Positions 1-7,873 of a DNA stretch of 60,454 nucleotides are shown here, piece by piece. Made by a program: the position numbers and the translations under genes. The DNA is from Methanomassiliicoccus sp. (GTDB taxonomy: Archaea > Thermoplasmatota > Thermoplasmata > Methanomassiliicoccales > Methanomassiliicoccaceae). Where the stretch lies: NCBI GenBank assembly GCA_018262895.1, contig JADFDJ010000013.1:1-60454 (forward strand). Reading direction: 5' to 3'. The notes under the pieces were generated by a model, which was given only the letters and a program-made list of their open reading frames with translations, searched no databases and was not told the DNA's origin. Position 1 is the first letter of the stretch. Every line of letters begins with the position of its first letter.

Positions 1-35
1 AGGATACGTGTGAAATAACAAGTATGAAAAGAAAG

Positions 36-67
36 AAGAGGCATCTCCATACGCGGAGACCTCTTTT
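36..67 (+). terminator. Hairpin followed by T-run, probable terminator
   Basis: Arms AAGAGG-CA-TCTCC and GGAGA-CCTCTT enclose a 6-nt loop (ATACGC) and run into TTTT. The only flaw is a two-base bulge. It would end a plus-strand transcript entering from the left edge. The gene it serves is outside the window. Confidence 0.5.
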
Positions 68-117
68 AACAAAGGTGTAAGATGTTTTTATAGCGATGGC
101 ATCCAATCTATCACCGA

Positions 118-672
118 GTGAGGGATATGCGTTCTGAGAGGAGCGATTGGCAGATGGAGGAGCAGATCCTCAAAAAACAGCTGGGCCTGCTGGCGGCGGC
201 GATCAGGGTGGAGACCTACGGGAGAGACTTCTACCTGAGGATGAGCGAGTGCGTCATGGACAAGGAGGGGAAGCTGATACTCCGAAGCCTGGCCAAGGAT
301 GAGAGGGACCACCGAACATGGCTCATAAGGCAGATCGACAGGATCTTTCCCGGTAAGAACGTGGATACCATCGTGCCGGACCCAGATTATGCTGACATCG
401 TTCCCCAACGTCCCTTCCCCGATCTCCCACCGGGGGCATGCTTCTCCTCCCAGGACGAGATCAAGGCAGTGGAGATGGGCATCGAGGTGGAGAAGGCCTC
501 CGTGCGCATGTACAGCGAGGTCGCTTCCCTGACCCGGGACCCGGAGCTGAAGGCGTTGATGCAGCGCCTCGTCGAGTGGGAGAGGGGGCATCAGAAGACC
601 CTCGAGGATAACCTGGAGTACCTGAAGAGGGGCGGAAGCTGGTATGGATACAATCCCATCCTGGAAGGCTGA
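118..672 (+). CDS. Rubrerythrin/ferritin-like domain protein
   Basis: Small all-helical protein of the ferritin-like diiron superfamily. Metal-ligand patterns can be seen: a Glu in ETYGRDFY, DERDH near residue 60, a Glu in EVEKAS and EWERGH near residue 150, spaced as in rubrerythrin-type four-helix bundles. No rubredoxin CxxC domain is present, so it is an erythrin-like variant. In anaerobes such proteins usually reduce peroxide or handle iron, and the position beside an HdrD-like reductase fits an oxygen-sensitive anaerobe. The start is uncertain: GTG 118, ATG 127 or ATG 154. A TATA-like TTTTTATAG at 85-93 favours a leaderless 118 or 127, while GAGAGGAG before 154 would serve as a ribosome site. 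Confidence 0.7.
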   Translation: MRDMRSERSDWQMEEQILKKQLGLLAAAIRVETYGRDFYLRMSECVMDKEGKLILRSLAKDERDHRTWLIRQIDRIFPGKNVDTIVPDPDYADIVPQRPFPDLPPGACFSSQDEIKAVEMGIEVEKASVRMYSEVASLTRDPELKALMQRLVEWERGHQKTLEDNLEYLKRGGSWYGYNPILEG

Positions 673-835
673 TATGTTCTCCCGATGATGCCTCAGGGGG
701 GCCCCTGGGAACATCTGGACATCCTCCACTGTCCATTCCCGTTCCGTCGATAGTTTAAAGAAGTTTTCTTCCATACTGTGGTTCCGTATCGCTATTAACA
801 GGAGATAACAGGCTCTAATTCTTAGAGGAATACCC

Positions 836-2122
836 ATGGTAAAGATGCCGGATATCAATAGGGAACTTCTTGCTTGTCTGCAATGCGGTTATTGCGTGCG
901 AGTCTGCCCCACGTACGAGCAGACCCCATGGGAGTCCGTCACTCCCCGGGGCAAGGTATTCTACCTGACACAATTGATGAAGCGCTCCCCGATGGACACT
1001 CTGCTGGGACGCAAAGTGAAGGTCGACCAGGAGTTCGTGGACGCTCTCTTCAGCTGCACCGGCTGCGCCCAGTGCGAGACCGTATGCCACGTAAACATCG
1101 AGTTCGCGGAATTCTGGGAAAAGGTCAGGGAGTGGGTGGTCAGCCAGGGGAAGGGGCCCCTGCCGGCGCATTCCAAGCTCGCCCAGAGCATCAAGGACTT
1201 CGGCAACCCCTACAATGAGCCAAGGGAGAAGCGCGGCGACTGGTGGCCGTCGGAGATCCCCCACACCGAAAATCCCGACATCATCTTCTACGCAGGCTGC
1301 ACCGGATCCTACAGGATGCAGAGGATCGCCAAGGCTGGAGCCATCGTTCTGCACCGTGCCGGTGTTAAGCTGGACATTCTGGGGGGAGAGGAGTACTGCT
1401 GCACCTCCCCCATGCTCCGGACCGGGCAGACCGGTCTAACCACCGAGTTCGCACAGAACAACATCCGGGCTGTCGAGAAGAGGGGGGCCCAGGCAATGGT
1501 CACCACCTGCGCCGGCTGCTACAAGACCACCTCTACCGATTACGGTAAGTTCTTCTCCAACCCCACCTTCCCGGTGTACCACTTCTCGCAGTTCGTGAAC
1601 AAGCTGATCAAGGAGAAGAAGCTCAAGTTCACCAAGGAGGTCAAGGCCAAGATCACCTACCATGACCCCTGCCACCTCGGTAGGCATGGAGGTGTGTTCG
1701 AGGACCCCCGTGAGGTGCTCAAGAAGATCCCCGGCGTGGAGCTGGTGGAGATGCCACGCAACCGCATGGGATCCCGCTGCTGCGGTGCGGGGGGCGGCTA
1801 CAAGAGCGGGTTCAACCAGCTCGCCGTCAACATCGCTGCGGAGAGGGTGAAGGAGGCCGTCGCCACCGGTGCGGATATCCTGGTAACGACATGCCCGTTC
1901 TGCGTTCTTAACCTTCAGGCGGGGGCCAAGCAGATCGGCGCCAGCATAAAGGTGTTGGACATATCCGAGCTGCTCCTAGACGTCACCGACCCCAGCGCCG
2001 CCCCGGCCGCTTCTGAGGGCGCCAAGGCAGAAGGTAAGGTGGCGGCAAGGCCGGCGAAGGCCGAGGGCGCTGCCAAGCCCGTCGCGGCCGAGAAGGCCAA
2101 GGCCTCCGCCCAGAAAGCATAA
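836..2122 (+). CDS. hdrD: HdrD-like iron-sulphur oxidoreductase (CCG domains)
   Basis: Resembles heterodisulfide reductase subunit D. The N-terminus has two 4Fe-4S motifs (Cys 14/17/20/24 and 74/77/80/84). Two CCG cysteine-rich domains follow, with hallmark pairs EYCCTSP plus CAGC and SRCCGAGGGYK plus CPFC. In methanogens HdrD reduces CoM-S-S-CoB, receiving electrons from a membrane partner. No hdrE, hdrA or fpo gene is adjacent, so the partner is unknown; GlpC-type or other CCG oxidoreductases are alternatives. Unusual is a C-terminal tail of about 40 residues (from about 388) made almost only of Ala, Lys, Glu and Pro. Start ATG 836 has GAGG 7 nt upstream; ATG 845 is also possible. Confidence 0.72.
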   Translation: MVKMPDINRELLACLQCGYCVRVCPTYEQTPWESVTPRGKVFYLTQLMKRSPMDTLLGRKVKVDQEFVDALFSCTGCAQCETVCHVNIEFAEFWEKVREWVVSQGKGPLPAHSKLAQSIKDFGNPYNEPREKRGDWWPSEIPHTENPDIIFYAGCTGSYRMQRIAKAGAIVLHRAGVKLDILGGEEYCCTSPMLRTGQTGLTTEFAQNNIRAVEKRGAQAMVTTCAGCYKTTSTDYGKFFSNPTFPVYHFSQFVNKLIKEKKLKFTKEVKAKITYHDPCHLGRHGGVFEDPREVLKKIPGVELVEMPRNRMGSRCCGAGGGYKSGFNQLAVNIAAERVKEAVATGADILVTTCPFCVLNLQAGAKQIGASIKVLDISELLLDVTDPSAAPAASEGAKAEGKVAARPAKAEGAAKPVAAEKAKASAQKA

Positions 2123-2140
2123 ACCCCTTCCAGAGGTCCC

Positions 2141-2199
2141 TTTTATATGAGCGTTCCACTGCGAGATGGCTATCGCCGTTCGAACAACCAGGCGATAGC
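2141..2199 (+). promoter_or_regulatory. TATA box and 5'-leader hairpin of the Lhr-type helicase
   Basis: TTTTATAT at 2141-2148 is a good archaeal TATA box. About 20 nt later a perfect 9-bp inverted repeat, GCTATCGCC (2169-2177) and GGCGATAGC (2191-2199), lies in the expected leader or at the transcription start, before ATG 2237. It could be an operator or an RNA hairpin. Confidence 0.4.
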
Positions 2200-2236
2200 T
2201 TGAAATATCAAAGTGCCCTCGATTTGTCGCCTGGCC

Positions 2237-4978
2237 ATGGTTTTTGAGCAGCTAGATACACGCATCCAGCAGGTCCTCCGGGACAAGGACATCCACGAGC
2301 CCACAGGCCCTCAGAGGGAGGCCATCCCCCACATCCTCCGTGGCGAGCACCTGCTCTTGGTGGCCCACACCGGCATAGGTAAGACAGAGGCCGCCATGCT
2401 GCCCATCTTCCACCGTCTCATGGGAACCCCGGGAAAGGGCATCAGGTGCATCTACATCACACCCCTGCGGGCGCTTAATCGGGACATGCTCAAGCGCCTC
2501 ACGGAGTTCGGGGAGGCCTTGGACCTGAAGGTAGCGGTGAGGCACGGCGATACCTCCCAGACAGAGCGGCAGCAGCAGTCCCGGGACCCCCCGGACGTGC
2601 TCATAACCACCCCCGAGACGGTGCAGGTGCTGTTCACAGGCAAGAGGCTGCGGGAGCACCTGTCCCGCGTGAAGCATGTGGTCATCGATGAGATACATGA
2701 GCTTGCCAGCAACGACCGGGGAGCGCAGCTGGCGGTCGCCCTGGAGCGGCTGGTGGAGATCTCCGGGGAGTTCCAGCGCGTCGGCCTGTCCGCCACCGTG
2801 GGGTCCGTGGAGGAGGTGGCAAGGTACCTGGGAGGGGAGGGCCGGGAGGTGCACACCGTCAGCGCCCACATCTCCAAGGACCTCCAGGTGAACGTGCAAT
2901 CGCCACCGGTCGTCGATGAGGACCGGGACCTTGCAGGCCGCCTGCAGAGCGACCCGCACCTGGTGTCGGGGATGAGGCGGTGCAAGGACCTGATCGAGGG
3001 GCACCGCTCCACCCTCATGTTCGTCAATACCCGGGACACCGCCGAGGCCATCGCCGCCCGCTACCACATCTGGGACGAGGAGTTCAAGGTGGGGGTGCAC
3101 CATGGGTCGCTTTCCAAGGAGGTGCGGATCGAGATGGAGGAGGACTTCAAGAACGAGCGCCTCAAGGGCCTCATCTGCACCTCCTCCCTGGAGCTGGGTA
3201 TAGATATAGGGTCCGTGGACTTCGCCATCCAGTACAACTCCCCACGCCAGGTGTCCCGCCTCATACAGCGCATGGGGAGGGCAGGGCACTCGGTTGGGGA
3301 GCGCTCCGAGGGGGCGATAGTGGCCTCCAACCCTGACGAGGTCGCCGAGAGCCTGGTCATCGCGCGCCGGGCGATGGCCGGGGAGCTGGAGGACCTCCGG
3401 GTCCGGGAGAGGCCGCTGTCCGTGCTGGCCAACCAGCTGGTGGCCATGGCCATGGTGGGGCAGGTGGAGAAGGAGCTGGCCTACCAGGTGATCAAGCGGG
3501 CCTATCCCTTCCGGAACCTGCCGCGGGAGGAGTTACGTGACGTCATGGAGCAGCTGACGAGGATAGGGCTGCTGTTCGACAATGAGGAGCGGTACCGCCG
3601 CAGCAACCGGGGGATGCGGTACTTCTACGACAACCTGTCCATGATCCCGGACGAGCGAACGTTCCTGATACGGGACATCTCCTCACGGCGGATCATCGGG
3701 ACCCTTGACGAATCGTTCGTGGTCTCCTTCGCCGAGCCATACGCGGCCTTCATCACCCACGGCAAGACATGGAGGATCGTGGAGGTCAGGGAGGACGAGC
3801 TGTTGGTGGAGCAGATACGTGACATCGGCTCCATCCCCTCATGGGTGGGGGAGGAGCTGCCCGTGCCGTTCGAGGTGGCACAGGAGGTGGGCCGCCTCCG
3901 CCGCTTGCGGTCCTACGACGACTACGCCGGGGACGCCGATGCCATCGAGGCGTTGAAGGAGTACCTGGGCAAGCAGGACGTGGACGGGGCGGTGCCCTCC
4001 GATCAGATGGTGACGCTGGAGATGGGAAAGCGCATGGCGGTGCTGAACATGTGCTTCGGCACGCAGGTCAACGAGACCATATCCAAGATCCTCTCGGTCC
4101 TGCTGACGGCGCGCCTGGGGGAGAGCGTGGGGGTGCACACCGATCCTTACCGCATCGTCATCGAGCTTCCCCGGGACATTGACCCCAAGCTCATAATCGA
4201 GACCCTTAGGTCCATAAGGTCGGAGGGGGTGGAGAGCCTGGTCCGATTGGTCCTGAAGTCCTCCTCCTACCTGAGGTTCAGGTTCGTGTTCGTGGCTAAG
4301 AAGTTCGGCGCCATAGAGCGCGATGCCGACTACCGGCAGGTGAACTTCACCAGGCTGGCCGAGGCCTACGAGGACACGGTGCTGTTCGAGGAGGCGGTGA
4401 GGAAGGTGCTGTGGGAGGACTTCGACGTGGAAGGCACCGTCAAGGCCATGCGGCGGATCGAGAGCGGGGAGATAACCTTCCGCACCATGGGGCTGACCAC
4501 CATGGGCCGCGCGGGACTGCAGCACTCCCGGGAGCTCATAATGCCCCAGCGCGCCGACCACACCATACTCATGGCCCTCAAGAAGAGGCTGGAGGCGGAG
4601 GTCATGAGCATGTCCTGCCTCAGCTGCCATACCCAGTGGCGGCTGAAACCTCAGGACGCGCCTGACCGCATATTCTGCCCACGCTGCGGGGGACAGATGG
4701 TGGCCGCCCTCCTGCCATACAACAAGCAGGACATCGCCCTCCTCAAGAAGGCCAAGCCCAACGAGGAGGAGACCAAGGAGATCAAGAGGATGTTCAAGAA
4801 CGCCAGCCTCATCAGGGAGCACGGGAAGAGGGCCATGGTCACCCTGGCCGGAAGGGGCATAGGGCCGGACACCGCCGCCCGCGTCCTTTCATCGTTCTAT
4901 GAGGACGAGGACGAGTTCCTGCGTGACATCCTCAGTGCCGAGCTCACGTATGCCAGGACCAAGCGCTTCTGGGACTGA
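2237..4978 (+). CDS. Lhr-family DEAD/DEAH superfamily 2 helicase
   Basis: ATP-dependent helicase of 913 aa, in the size class of archaeal Lhr-core proteins. Visible are motif I AHTGIGKTEAA (about residue 43), motif II DEIHE (about 150), SAT motif III, motif VI QRMGRAGH, and the long C-terminal region typical of Lhr. Near residue 793 is a zinc-finger pattern CLSC...CPRCGG, followed by a helical tail. The family unwinds DNA or RNA:DNA hybrids and is linked to repair and RNA metabolism. ATG 2237 is preferred over an upstream GTG at 2213 because homology begins at FEQLD. It ends exactly where the convergent gene begins (stops at 4976-4978 and 4979-4981). A far larger Lhr-type helicase lies at 46.6-52 kb. 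Confidence 0.85.
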   Translation: MVFEQLDTRIQQVLRDKDIHEPTGPQREAIPHILRGEHLLLVAHTGIGKTEAAMLPIFHRLMGTPGKGIRCIYITPLRALNRDMLKRLTEFGEALDLKVAVRHGDTSQTERQQQSRDPPDVLITTPETVQVLFTGKRLREHLSRVKHVVIDEIHELASNDRGAQLAVALERLVEISGEFQRVGLSATVGSVEEVARYLGGEGREVHTVSAHISKDLQVNVQSPPVVDEDRDLAGRLQSDPHLVSGMRRCKDLIEGHRSTLMFVNTRDTAEAIAARYHIWDEEFKVGVHHGSLSKEVRIEMEEDFKNERLKGLICTSSLELGIDIGSVDFAIQYNSPRQVSRLIQRMGRAGHSVGERSEGAIVASNPDEVAESLVIARRAMAGELEDLRVRERPLSVLANQLVAMAMVGQVEKELAYQVIKRAYPFRNLPREELRDVMEQLTRIGLLFDNEERYRRSNRGMRYFYDNLSMIPDERTFLIRDISSRRIIGTLDESFVVSFAEPYAAFITHGKTWRIVEVREDELLVEQIRDIGSIPSWVGEELPVPFEVAQEVGRLRRLRSYDDYAGDADAIEALKEYLGKQDVDGAVPSDQMVTLEMGKRMAVLNMCFGTQVNETISKILSVLLTARLGESVGVHTDPYRIVIELPRDIDPKLIIETLRSIRSEGVESLVRLVLKSSSYLRFRFVFVAKKFGAIERDADYRQVNFTRLAEAYEDTVLFEEAVRKVLWEDFDVEGTVKAMRRIESGEITFRTMGLTTMGRAGLQHSRELIMPQRADHTILMALKKRLEAEVMSMSCLSCHTQWRLKPQDAPDRIFCPRCGGQMVAALLPYNKQDIALLKKAKPNEEETKEIKRMFKNASLIREHGKRAMVTLAGRGIGPDTAARVLSSFYEDEDEFLRDILSAELTYARTKRFWD

Positions 4979-5602
4979 TCACTTCCTCCGGAACCGGTTC
5001 CTCACGCTCCCCACGCCGGGGATCGACGCGACGACCAGGTCGCCGTCGCGGAGCGCGCTGACCCCCTCGGGAGTTCCGGTGGCGATGATGTCCCCCTCCT
5101 CCAGGGTCATGAAGCGGGAGATGTAGGATACCAAGCGCTCGGGGGGAAAAACCATGTCCGCGGTGTTCCCCCTCTGCCTAACCTCCCCGTTGACTGTAAG
5201 AACGAGCTCCAGCTTGTGGACGTCCTCCACCGAGGATAAAGGAACGGGCTGAGACATGGGGGCGAAGGTGTCCATGCTCTTGGAAAGGGTCCACGGGTTC
5301 CCGGCCCTGCGTGCCGCATTCTGCATGTCCCTGGCCGTCACGTCGTTGAACACGGCGACGTGCGAGACCCTGCCCAGCGCCTCCTCGTCGGTCACGTTCC
5401 TGGCGGTCCGGCCGATGATGAGGGCGAGCTCGACCTCGTGGTCCACCCTCCCCACATCACCGGCCACTATTTCCTCACCATCCCCTATCAGCGCGGAGGA
5501 GGGCTTGAGGAAGATCATGGGCTCCTCCGGAGCCTGGGAGTTGAGCTCCTTTGCGTGGGCGCGGTAGTTCTGACCTATGCACACGATCTTGCCGGGCGGC
5601 AT
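4979..5602 (-). CDS. Fumarylacetoacetate hydrolase-family protein
   Basis: 207 aa, the length of single-domain FAH-family enzymes (acylpyruvate hydrolases, oxaloacetate decarboxylase/tautomerase, HpcE-like). Recognisable are IGQNYRAHAKE at the N-terminus, FLKPSSAL, the metal-binding stretch DHEVELALIIGR, the ARDMQ segment, and GTPEGVS near the C-terminus. These enzymes cleave or tautomerise beta-keto acids using Mg/Mn; the substrate cannot be told from sequence. It is translated just after the 77-aa gene; GAGGAG overlapping that gene's stop serves as its ribosome site. Confidence 0.85.
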   Translation of the reverse strand: MPPGKIVCIGQNYRAHAKELNSQAPEEPMIFLKPSSALIGDGEEIVAGDVGRVDHEVELALIIGRTARNVTDEEALGRVSHVAVFNDVTARDMQNAARRAGNPWTLSKSMDTFAPMSQPVPLSSVEDVHKLELVLTVNGEVRQRGNTADMVFPPERLVSYISRFMTLEEGDIIATGTPEGVSALRDGDLVVASIPGVGSVRNRFRRK

Positions 5603-5608
5603 GGCTCC

Positions 5609-5842
5609 TCAGAGGTAGTCGCTCACCGTCTGCAGCTTGAAAAGAACATGCTTCCCCTTGAGTGTCTGATGCACCTTGTCAGCAAGATAGATAGCATCCT
5701 CCACCGTCGCCTTGTTGCCCCACCGGTAGATGAAATCGTAGCTTCCGGTGGTGGGCTCGAAACCCAGGCCGTGAAGGGCGTCCATGACCTCTGACGGGCG
5801 GGCACCCTCGGTATTGAATGTTATCGTGAGATAGGTAATCAT
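5609..5842 (-). CDS. Small conserved-type protein of unknown function (77 aa)
   Basis: Not recognised. It starts MITYLTITFN and carries a pattern of beta strand, helix (PSEVMDALHGLGF), strand (YDFIYRW), helix (VEDAIYLADKVHQTL), strand (HVLFKLQTV), which would suit a small ferredoxin-like alpha/beta fold; this is inference. No cysteines. It is the first gene of an operon with the FAH-family enzyme, six bases upstream of it, and probably starts without a leader (TATA about 28 nt upstream). Confidence 0.75.
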   Translation of the reverse strand: MITYLTITFNTEGARPSEVMDALHGLGFEPTTGSYDFIYRWGNKATVEDAIYLADKVHQTLKGKHVLFKLQTVSDYL

Positions 5843-5865
5843 GGTTCAAGGAATAGCAGGGGTTG

Positions 5866-5874
5866 AATTTAAAG
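5866..5874 (-). promoter_or_regulatory. TATA box of the small gene/FAH operon
   Basis: CTTTAAATT on the minus strand, centred about 28 nt before ATG 5842, which implies a leaderless or nearly leaderless transcript. The remainder of the gap up to 6076 holds no gene I can support. Confidence 0.5.
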
Positions 5875-6076
5875 AATCACCCCTACGTTCCAGACGTTCC
5901 GAAAGGATATGAAGAGCAATAAGAGTGAGGAGAAAAAGGTGGGAGCGGCGGAGGAAAAATGGATGATCGATTGAGGTTCTGATTAGGGGGGGTTCTCCGC
6001 TCCCTAGTACTAAATCATCGACGTAGGTATATAATTAGTAAATATCTAGAAATCAGTATTGATATTGAGCTGCAGA

Positions 6077-6730
6077 TCAGACCTCTAGGCCAGCAGGTCC
6101 GCTGACGGACGGAGCGGCCTGCTCCGCCGGTCCCTTGAACCCTTTGGCCACGATATATATCTCCGAGCTGCTGGAGCGAGAGGCCTTGGGGGAGTGCAGG
6201 CGGACGGAGGAGAAGCTCTTCTTGACCTCCGACAGGAAGTCGTTCATCATGTCCCCCTCGAAGATCTTCATGACCAGGGAGCCGCCGGGCCTCAGGGTCC
6301 GGCGGGCGAACTCCAGGGCATGGGTGCACAGGTCCACCGACCGCGCATGGTCCATGGAGTAGCTGCCGCTGATGTTGGGCGACATGTCGGAGATGACGGT
6401 GTCGGCCTTGCCACCGAGCAGGGACCTGAGCTCCTCCACCGTCTCCGGCCGGGTCATGTCCCCGCGGATGGTGCTCACCCCCTCCAGGGGAGCGATGTGC
6501 TGCAGGTCCACCCCCACCACCTTCCCCTTTGGCCCCACGCGCTCCTTGGCGATCTGCAGCCAACCTCCGGGGGCGGCGCCCAGGTCCACCACCGATCCGC
6601 CCTCCTGAAAGATCCCGAAGCGCTCGTCTATCTGATGGAGCTTGAACGAGGCCCGCGAGCGGTAGTTCAGCTGCTTGGCCTTGCGGTAGTAGAAGTCCTG
6701 CCTCCTCTCCTTGAGCCAGCGCTTGCTCAT
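6077..6730 (-). CDS. rlmE: 23S rRNA 2'-O-ribose methyltransferase RlmE (FtsJ/RrmJ)
   Basis: SAM-dependent 2'-O-methyltransferase that modifies a uridine of 23S rRNA in the peptidyl-transferase region. The Rossmann SAM motif VDLGAAPGGW is at 49-58. The catalytic K-D-K-E tetrad is complete: K30 (SFKL), D115 (SDMSPN), K155 (VMKIFEG), E190 (SSEIYIV). The core ends near residue 200; the last 17 residues form a low-complexity tail. It is divergent from purM across an 88-bp gap. A CTTTAAG TATA-like element about 25 nt before the start suggests a leaderless message. Confidence 0.92.
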   Translation of the reverse strand: MSKRWLKERRQDFYYRKAKQLNYRSRASFKLHQIDERFGIFQEGGSVVDLGAAPGGWLQIAKERVGPKGKVVGVDLQHIAPLEGVSTIRGDMTRPETVEELRSLLGGKADTVISDMSPNISGSYSMDHARSVDLCTHALEFARRTLRPGGSLVMKIFEGDMMNDFLSEVKKSFSSVRLHSPKASRSSSSEIYIVAKGFKGPAEQAAPSVSGPAGLEV

Positions 6731-6818
6731 GAATGACCAATCCTCGCCTCGTCCTTAAAGATTGTCCCCCTGCCGATAAAAGGTTTCAAGTCTTGGAGCG
6801 GATACCGTATCGGTCAGA

Positions 6819-7850
6819 ATGTCCGACAGCAAGAAGCCCCTCACATATGCCCAGGCGGGAGTGAACATCGATGCCAAATCGCAGGCCATCGAGGCCTTGG
6901 TGAAGCAGCTGGTCTTCCGCCGTTCGGGACCGGTCAGGATGATCGACCTCCCGGGGCAGTTCACAGGCCTCATCGACTTCGGCGACGTGGCCCTCACCCT
7001 GTGCACCGACGGCGTGGGCACCAAGCTCCTCGTCGCCAAGGCTATGGGCAAGTGGGACACCATCGGCATAGACTGCGTGGCCATGAACGTCAACGACACC
7101 ATCTGCGTGGGGGCGGAGCCCATCTCCTTCGTGGACTACCTCGCCATCGACCGACCGGACCCCGAGCTGATGGGCAAGATCGGTATAGGCCTGAACCGCG
7201 GCTGCGAGCTGGCCAACTGCGATCTGGTGGGCGGGGAGGTGGCGGTGCTGCCCGAGATAATGAAAGAGCTGGACCTCTCGGGCTGCTGCCTGGGCATGGT
7301 GCGGAAGGACCGCATCATCGACGGTTCCAAGGTCGCCCCCGGCGACGTGGTCATAGGGCTGCCGTCATCGGGCGTGCACTCCAACGGCCTCACCCTTGCC
7401 AGGAAGGTCCTGGAAACAAACGGCATCGGCCTGGACCAGAGGTTCCCTCAGCTGCGACAGAGCATCGGCCTGGAGCTGCTGACCCCCACCGAGATCTACG
7501 TCCGCAAGGTGCTGGAGATCGTGGACAAGTGCACGGTGCACGGGATGATCGACATAACGGGCGGCGGCCTGCGTAACTTCCTGCGAATGCGCAAGGGCAT
7601 AGGAATCGTGATCGAGGACCCCATGCCGGTGAACCCCGTCTTCCAGGTGCTGGCGGAGATCGGTTCCCTGGAGCTGGTGGAGCAGTACCAGATCTTCAAC
7701 ATGGGCATGGGCTTCGCTCTGGTGTGCCCTCCCGATGAGGCGAAGACTGTGCTCTCAGTCTATGGTGATGGCGCCCGCGTGGTGGGCACGGTGATAGCTG
7801 GTGAGGGCGTGACCGTACCGTCGCTCGATATCCGTTACGATAAGTACTGA
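6819..7850 (+). CDS. purM: Phosphoribosylformylglycinamidine cyclo-ligase PurM
   Basis: AIR synthetase of de novo purine synthesis: converts FGAM and ATP to AIR. 343 aa, the normal length. Diagnostic segments are YAQAGVNIDAK at the N-terminus, TDGVGTK, the GIDCVAMNVND loop, GGEVAVLPE, GLPSSGVHSNG and DITGGGLRN. It stands alone, with no other pur gene beside it. Confidence 0.95.
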   Translation: MSDSKKPLTYAQAGVNIDAKSQAIEALVKQLVFRRSGPVRMIDLPGQFTGLIDFGDVALTLCTDGVGTKLLVAKAMGKWDTIGIDCVAMNVNDTICVGAEPISFVDYLAIDRPDPELMGKIGIGLNRGCELANCDLVGGEVAVLPEIMKELDLSGCCLGMVRKDRIIDGSKVAPGDVVIGLPSSGVHSNGLTLARKVLETNGIGLDQRFPQLRQSIGLELLTPTEIYVRKVLEIVDKCTVHGMIDITGGGLRNFLRMRKGIGIVIEDPMPVNPVFQVLAEIGSLELVEQYQIFNMGMGFALVCPPDEAKTVLSVYGDGARVVGTVIAGEGVTVPSLDIRYDKY

Positions 7851-7873
7851 GCCCTCCTACGGCCGGTCTGTCG

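Noticed and set aside
88-858. 256-codon open frame on the minus strand over the ferritin-like gene
   Set aside because: Composition is that of an antisense shadow in GC-rich DNA, with no recognisable domain, while the plus strand holds clear ferritin-like motifs.
5909-5974. 21-codon open frame (MKSNKSEEKKVGAAEEKWMI) with AAAGGAT before it
   Set aside because: Very short, low complexity, no conservation argument possible; a chance frame is as likely.
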